Shown: piece by piece, positions 4,559 through 8,132 of the stretch | How positions within the stretch are numbered: the stretch's first letter is position 1 | Layout: each line of letters starts with the position of its first letter | Origin: Methylococcaceae bacterium | GTDB taxonomy: Bacteria > Pseudomonadota > Gammaproteobacteria > Methylococcales > Methylomonadaceae | NCBI GenBank assembly: GCA_013140465.1 | Contig: JABFST010000191.1 | Location: 1 to 8,132, forward strand | Length of the DNA: 8,132 nt | Direction: 5' to 3' | Position numbers and translations under genes: made by a program | The notes under the pieces: model-generated | Seen by the model: the letters and a program-made list of their open reading frames with translations, nothing else | Databases searched by the model: none | What the model was told of the DNA's origin: nothing

Positions 4559-7280
4559 AACCCTTAACACCTTAAACGCACTCACCGCCGCCGCCTTGGC
4601 TTTGCCGGGCTTGTTGCCTATTTCGGCAACTGCTGCCGAGCAAGAAACCAGCTTGCAATATGGGCATTACCAAGAAGGCGCACGCCAGTTATTTGGCGAA
4701 ACCAGCAAATTTAAACCGATTGCGGTAGACACCCTAGAAGGCAATACGGCGGTTGCCTTAAGCGACCGGATTCAGTTTGGCTTCCATTACGTCCAAGACA
4801 CTTGGTCGGGAGCCACCCCGATCACGACTGCGCCTTTGGCCTTAGGGGGCAATGGCGGCTACACGGGCAGCAATAGCCCTACATTGTCAGGGGCCACACC
4901 TTATATTAACGGCGAGTTGTTCTTTGATGGCGATTTTAATCCGATGGCGATTACGGGTTACGATGCCAACACCTCCGAGCCGTTGTTTAAAAAACAAACG
5001 CAATTGGTGCATACCCTGTCTGCGGCATCCCCCGAAACGCGCAAACAAGGCAACTTTACCCTGAGCTATGAGGGCGATACCAGCGGCTTGGATGTGGGCG
5101 GCGGCGTGTCGGTAGAAAATGACTACAACTCGCATTGGGGCAATCTAGCCGGGCGTTTGGACTTTAACCAAAAACTCACCACCGCCAATCTCAGCCTTAG
5201 CTATACCGAGAGCGCGACCGCCGCCAAGCAAGACCACGATACAGTGGGCTACATTAACACCCAAGCCTACCAGCAATACATCAGCCATCCCGAGGTGGGC
5301 GTAAACCTGCTGCGCGGCAATCGCCAAGATTGGGCCACGCAATTTTCGCTGACCCAAGTGCTAAACAAATCCGCCCTGCTGGAAGCGGGTGTAGGTTATA
5401 CGCGCAGCACGGGCTATATGGAAAATCCTTATAAAGTGATGGAGATTGCGTTTATCGACCCCAACTCCCAATTTTTAGCCCCAGTGGGCGGCTATTACGG
5501 TCAGGTGAGGGCATTTATGGAACAACGCCCAGACCAGCGCAACCAAATCACCAGCTCTGTGCGCTATGTGCAACACATCAACGCCTTGGATGCCGCCTTA
5601 CATGCAGACTATCGGTTTTACCACGACGATTGGGGCATTAACGCCCATACCTTTACCGCCGATTGGGTGCAACCTATCGCCGACGGTTGGACGCTAACCC
5701 CCAGCTTTCGCTATTACTCGCAATCGGCGGCGCACTTTTACAAGCCCTATTTAATCACTAAGCAAGCCTATCAAAGTGTCGAGATCGATCCTGACACGGG
5801 CGACATTATCTCGATCACGCCGTATAACCCCGCGTTATTGCCGGAAAATTTCTCTAGCGACTATCGCCTGTCGGGTTACGGCGCATTAAGCGGCGGCCTG
5901 ACCCTCAGCAAACAATTCGCCAAAGGCATACGCTTTGTGGCTGGGGCGGAATATTACACCCACGCGGGTGCGCTTAAGTTAGGCGGAAACGGCGAAGGCA
6001 GTTATGCCGATTTTAACTACTATACCGTCAGTGGGACATTGCAAGTGGATTTGTCGGCCTTGTCCGTGGCAAATGGCAGCCACGGCGCACACCACGCGCA
6101 TCGCGCACACCAACACGGCAACGCCCCGGCTGGGGTGATGTTTGCGCATACGTTGCCGAAGGCGGGCGAGGTCATGGTCGGCAGCCGCTATATGTATAAC
6201 GCCGAACGCAGCACCCTCCTGCATGGCAGCCACCGCGCCGATGATGCCAGTGTCGTCAAGCACGCTTGTGACGGCGGTCAGTGCAGCATTGCCCCTAGCG
6301 AAATGAACATGAATATGGTCATGGTAGACCTGATGTACGCGCCCACTGACTGGATGACGCTGATGCTGATGCCGCAGTTTATGGACATGAACATGAACCT
6401 GCGCCCCTTAGAGGGCGCACCAGCCGCCACCAGCGGACACAACCACGGCGGTGGCAACGGCTACCACGACACGGGCGGCATAGGCGACACTAGCTTTTAT
6501 GGCTTGTTTAAACTGTTTGCCAGCCCGCACCACCAGCTCCATACCGCCTTGGGGTTTAGCGCACCTACAGGCAAAGTGGACATCAAACTCAGGGACACCC
6601 ATCATGAAGACGGTGATTACATCCATTACGGTATGCAATTAGGCAGCGGCACTTGGGACTTTAAGCCCAGCCTGACCTACACAGGCCAATTGGACAGCTG
6701 GTCGTGGGGCGCACAAGTGAGCGCCACGGCACGCTTGGCACAAAAAAATGCCGTCGGTTATGCCTTGGGCGATGTCTTTCAAGCCACGGCCTGGGGCAGT
6801 TATCAGCTGTTGGACTGGCTGGCGGCAACGGTGCGCGGCGTGTATACGCGGCAAGGCGCCATCCGTGGGCAATTTAAGCCGCATTTAGTGCATGACCAAG
6901 AAGTCGTCACCACCGTACCTGGCGATGCCGACGGCGATGGTGTTATTGCCCCGGGTGAAGTGATTGAGCAAATAAGCTACCAAGATGTTTATGAGCCGTA
7001 TGCGGTGGCAGGGCCTATGGATTTGCCGTCCAATTATGGCGGACGCTATTGGGATGTCGGTTTTGGCTTTAACGTCACCGCACCGTCAGGCGTATTGCAA
7101 GGCAACAGCCTGAGTTTTGAATGGTTGCAGCCTGTGTCGGACCATCTTAACGGCTATCAGCTTACCCGCGATGCCGCCATCAATGTCAATTGGAGTTATG
7201 CGTTTTATGGCGTGATGCTGGCGTGCAACGGCTTTAGACGTTGCCGTGTCGGCAATGGACGTAAGGGACTTTCTTATTAG
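4545..7280 (+). CDS. Two-domain outer-membrane protein: DUF3570 barrel fused to a His/Met-rich barrel
   Basis: This is a 911-aa protein. The signal peptide has ALTAAALALPG, as in DUF3570 proteins, and cleavage is near residue 30. Residues of about 32-505 form the DUF3570 part, with HYQEG and DTWSGATP blocks and alternating aromatic strands. A linker with six His (513, 516, 517, 519, 522, 524) leads into a second domain (about 525-887). This resembles stand-alone proteins annotated 'transporter', with GVM...AGEVMVGSRYM, YAPTDWMTLM, GIGDTSFYGLF and MQLGSGTWDFKPSLTYTG. Eleven Met lie within 587-617. A canonical EF-hand-type loop, DADGDGVIAPGE, is at 794-805. The second domain should end at ...INVNWSYAF (F887), but 24 residues follow, encoded largely by a dispersed repeat. 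The start has GAGG at 4536-4539. The probable role is an outer-membrane metal-related pore or receptor. The substrate is not shown, and copper is inferred from Met/His content. Confidence 0.85.
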   Translation: MAAVKTLNTLNALTAAALALPGLLPISATAAEQETSLQYGHYQEGARQLFGETSKFKPIAVDTLEGNTAVALSDRIQFGFHYVQDTWSGATPITTAPLALGGNGGYTGSNSPTLSGATPYINGELFFDGDFNPMAITGYDANTSEPLFKKQTQLVHTLSAASPETRKQGNFTLSYEGDTSGLDVGGGVSVENDYNSHWGNLAGRLDFNQKLTTANLSLSYTESATAAKQDHDTVGYINTQAYQQYISHPEVGVNLLRGNRQDWATQFSLTQVLNKSALLEAGVGYTRSTGYMENPYKVMEIAFIDPNSQFLAPVGGYYGQVRAFMEQRPDQRNQITSSVRYVQHINALDAALHADYRFYHDDWGINAHTFTADWVQPIADGWTLTPSFRYYSQSAAHFYKPYLITKQAYQSVEIDPDTGDIISITPYNPALLPENFSSDYRLSGYGALSGGLTLSKQFAKGIRFVAGAEYYTHAGALKLGGNGEGSYADFNYYTVSGTLQVDLSALSVANGSHGAHHAHRAHQHGNAPAGVMFAHTLPKAGEVMVGSRYMYNAERSTLLHGSHRADDASVVKHACDGGQCSIAPSEMNMNMVMVDLMYAPTDWMTLMLMPQFMDMNMNLRPLEGAPAATSGHNHGGGNGYHDTGGIGDTSFYGLFKLFASPHHQLHTALGFSAPTGKVDIKLRDTHHEDGDYIHYGMQLGSGTWDFKPSLTYTGQLDSWSWGAQVSATARLAQKNAVGYALGDVFQATAWGSYQLLDWLAATVRGVYTRQGAIRGQFKPHLVHDQEVVTTVPGDADGDGVIAPGEVIEQISYQDVYEPYAVAGPMDLPSNYGGRYWDVGFGFNVTAPSGVLQGNSLSFEWLQPVSDHLNGYQLTRDAAINVNWSYAFYGVMLACNGFRRCRVGNGRKGLSY
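7223..7254 (+). repeat. 32-bp dispersed repeat, copy 2, inside the 3' end of the outer-membrane gene
   Basis: It matches 1589-1620 at 30 of 32 positions and includes the hairpin ttgccg-tgt-cggcaa (7241-7255). Here it is translated as part of ACNGFRRCRVGNG, basic and Cys-containing residues unlike the rest of the barrel. It lies about 20 bp after the codon for Phe887, where the family normally ends. Confidence 0.75.
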
Positions 7281-7297
7281 TTGTAGGCAATAGTGCC

Positions 7298-7333
7298 AGA
7301 CTTGCGAGGTTTTAAAAACCTCGCAGGTCTTTA
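7298..7333. terminator. Palindromic terminator between the convergent genes
   Basis: agacttgcgaggtttt (7298-7313) pairs with aaaacctcgcaggtct (7315-7330) through all 16 positions, one being a T-G wobble. The inner 11 bp form a perfect palindrome around a7314. It is followed by ttat on the plus strand and lies between genes that face each other, so it can end transcription from both sides. The 'gacctcgcaggtct' type of palindrome is also a common dispersed repeat. Confidence 0.65.
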
Positions 7334-7387
7334 TCCAGCCATTAGCGAGATGTTACGCCCTTGTTACATGTATGCCTAAACCGCCAA

Positions 7388-7753
7388 TTACTCTTGCTCA
7401 GCCGTAACCATCAGGCTGTTGACAAAGGTAATATCAGCAAACGTGCGGTCTAAGCCATTGCTATGAAAATCTTTCATTAACAAGCCATTGTCAAAACGCA
7501 CGACATCGCCTTTTTTAACCTCGGCGGTAGGTGCGGCTAGCCAGCGGGGTTGTTTGTTTTGCAAGACTTGCACATAGGTGTATTGTGGCACGTTAATCAC
7601 GTCCAACACCTTGCCTTTTTGTGGCAACAACGCTGGCGCGGTCTGCGCCCCTGCACGTTCAGGGCTGACGGGCGGATGTCCTGGCGGCAACGCTTCGGCG
7701 GCGGCTTGGGCGGAAAGCAAGATTAACGGCAATACGACAGACAAATAGTTCAT
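7388..7753 (-). CDS. NrfJ-like small secreted protein
   Basis: This 121-aa protein has a signal peptide (hydrophobic VVLPLILLSAQA, cleavage near residues 17-19). A short Pro-rich segment with LPPGHPPV (22-29) and one compact domain (about 45-116) follow. The blocks GKVLDVINVPQYTYVQV, WLAAP, VKKGDVVRF and LLMKDFHS...LDRTFADITFV match the small periplasmic family annotated NrfJ-like or NrfJ-related. That family is found near cytochrome nitrite or sulfite reductase genes and in other respiratory or metal contexts, and its biochemical role is not settled. The PGHPP motif with H26, and H97, could bind metal or heme, which is inference. No Shine-Dalgarno site is evident before the ATG. It faces the outer-membrane gene, with a terminator between. 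No nrf genes are visible. Confidence 0.7.
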   Translation of the reverse strand: MNYLSVVLPLILLSAQAAAEALPPGHPPVSPERAGAQTAPALLPQKGKVLDVINVPQYTYVQVLQNKQPRWLAAPTAEVKKGDVVRFDNGLLMKDFHSNGLDRTFADITFVNSLMVTAEQE

Positions 7754-7846
7754 AAATAAACGTGTGGGTAGTAGGTGGGAAAAAGGGTAGGCTATTTAGA
7801 GTGGCGGCGACCGAGACTGTGAAAGAATTAACGTAAGCTTGCTCAT

Positions 7847-7882
7847 CGGACTGAAAAAACTTGTTTTTTCACTCCGGTTTTT
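7847..7882 (+). terminator. Strong hairpin followed by a T-run
   Basis: cggactgaaaaaac (7847-7860) pairs with gttttttcactccg (7863-7876), 13 of 14 positions, around a two-base loop. A run of five T (7878-7882) follows on the plus strand. It fits an intrinsic terminator reading rightwards, although no plus-strand gene directly precedes it. It lies just inside the left end of the candidate element and may block read-through. Confidence 0.5.
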
Positions 7883-7965
7883 AATTAAAACAAAGACTTA
7901 CGAAAATAAAAAACACCTTTTTGTCAGTATTTAAAATACTTTGTAACTATTCAGCATCCGGGCAC

Positions 7966-8045
7966 AACAGCCGTTCGCTGAGCGGAACAGCCGTTCGCTG
8001 AGCGGAACAGCCGTTCGCTGAGCGGAACAGCCGTTCGCTGAGCGG
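7966..8045 (+). repeat. Four perfect tandem copies of a 20-bp unit
   Basis: The unit aacagccgttcgctgagcgg is repeated four times with no spacer and no mismatch (7966, 7986, 8006, 8026). Each unit contains the small palindrome cgct-g-agcg. The last copy runs into a longer hairpin at 8031-8088. Identical copies suggest recent expansion by slippage. It is not a CRISPR, since spacers are absent. Confidence 0.95.
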
Positions 8046-8088
8046 AGTCGAAGCGAACAAACCGGCTTCGACTCCGCTCAGCCTACGG
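8031..8088. repeat. Long palindromic repeat (TTCGACTCCGCTCAG type)
   Basis: An 18-bp perfect stem joins 8037-8054 and 8065-8082 around a 10-base loop. After a 2x2 mismatch it extends by ccgt/acgg to 8031 and 8088. The cttcgactccgctcag core is a familiar interspersed palindrome in many bacterial genomes. No T-run follows, so a terminator role is doubtful. Confidence 0.85.
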
Positions 8089-8132
8089 TAAATTTGACTT
8101 ATTAGAAGTCGCTCTGACACTTTCACAGTCTC

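Larger units (their letters stand above)
7813..8132. mobile_element. Candidate MITE or insertion-sequence remnant with 13-bp inverted ends
   Basis: gagactgtgaaag at 7813-7825 is exactly inverted at 8120-8132 as ctttcacagtctc. The 320 bp between are non-coding, AT-rich at the left and packed with hairpins and tandem repeats. GAGACTGT-type ends recall termini of transposase-bearing elements, but no transposase is present. Target duplication cannot be tested because the right end is the window edge. Chance identity or a contig break at an IS end are alternatives. Confidence 0.4.

Noticed and set aside
7966..8045. CRISPR array
   Set aside because: The four 20-bp repeats are directly adjacent with no spacers, and no cas genes are visible.

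Overview
The window looks like chromosomal DNA of a gammaproteobacterium. The glnE product reads as a normal proteobacterial glutamine synthetase adenylyltransferase. Coding GC is moderate, and AT-rich spacers with short palindromic repeats lie between the genes. The secreted proteins are rich in candidate copper ligands, which would fit a methanotroph-like member of the Methylococcales. That genus-level guess is inference from gene style and repeats, not proof.

Layout. (1) 1-1550: the 3' part of glnE, cut by the left edge. (2) 1551-2358: an AT-rich spacer of about 800 bp with no convincing gene. It holds a 32-bp dispersed repeat, a 19-bp inverted repeat built on GTGTTA/TAACAC palindromes, short direct repeats, a 10-bp-arm palindrome and, about 100 bp further on, a good sigma-54-type promoter. 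(3) 2359-3270: a secreted 303-aa protein whose predicted mature N terminus is His, with a VGHGC motif as in YcnI/DUF1775 copper proteins. It is followed by C/G-rich palindromic repeats and an intrinsic terminator. (4) 3550-7280: a probable three-gene operon. Two small secreted paralogs (148 and 142 aa, shared SGALGA motif) are followed by a 911-aa outer-membrane protein that fuses a DUF3570 barrel to a second His/Met-rich barrel domain. (5) 7388-7753: on the opposite strand, a small secreted NrfJ-like protein, with a hairpin terminator between the convergent units. (6) 7754-8132: non-coding, repeat-rich DNA with 13-bp inverted ends, a four-copy 20-bp tandem repeat and a long hairpin. It resembles a MITE or IS remnant, and its right inverted end coincides with the window edge.

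How the genes may work together (inference): the products of groups 3 to 5 all carry export signals. Together they offer N-terminal His residues, a six-His linker, an 11-Met segment and a PPGHPPV motif, which suggests an envelope system that binds or moves copper or another soft metal. DUF3570 proteins often sit beside DUF4266, thioredoxin-like and ApbE-like genes. None of those is complete here, so this would be a variant arrangement. The most unusual points are the two-barrel fusion, the repeat element that appears to have added 24 residues after its natural terminal Phe, and the sigma-54 promoter with an upstream palindrome in front of the YcnI-like gene.
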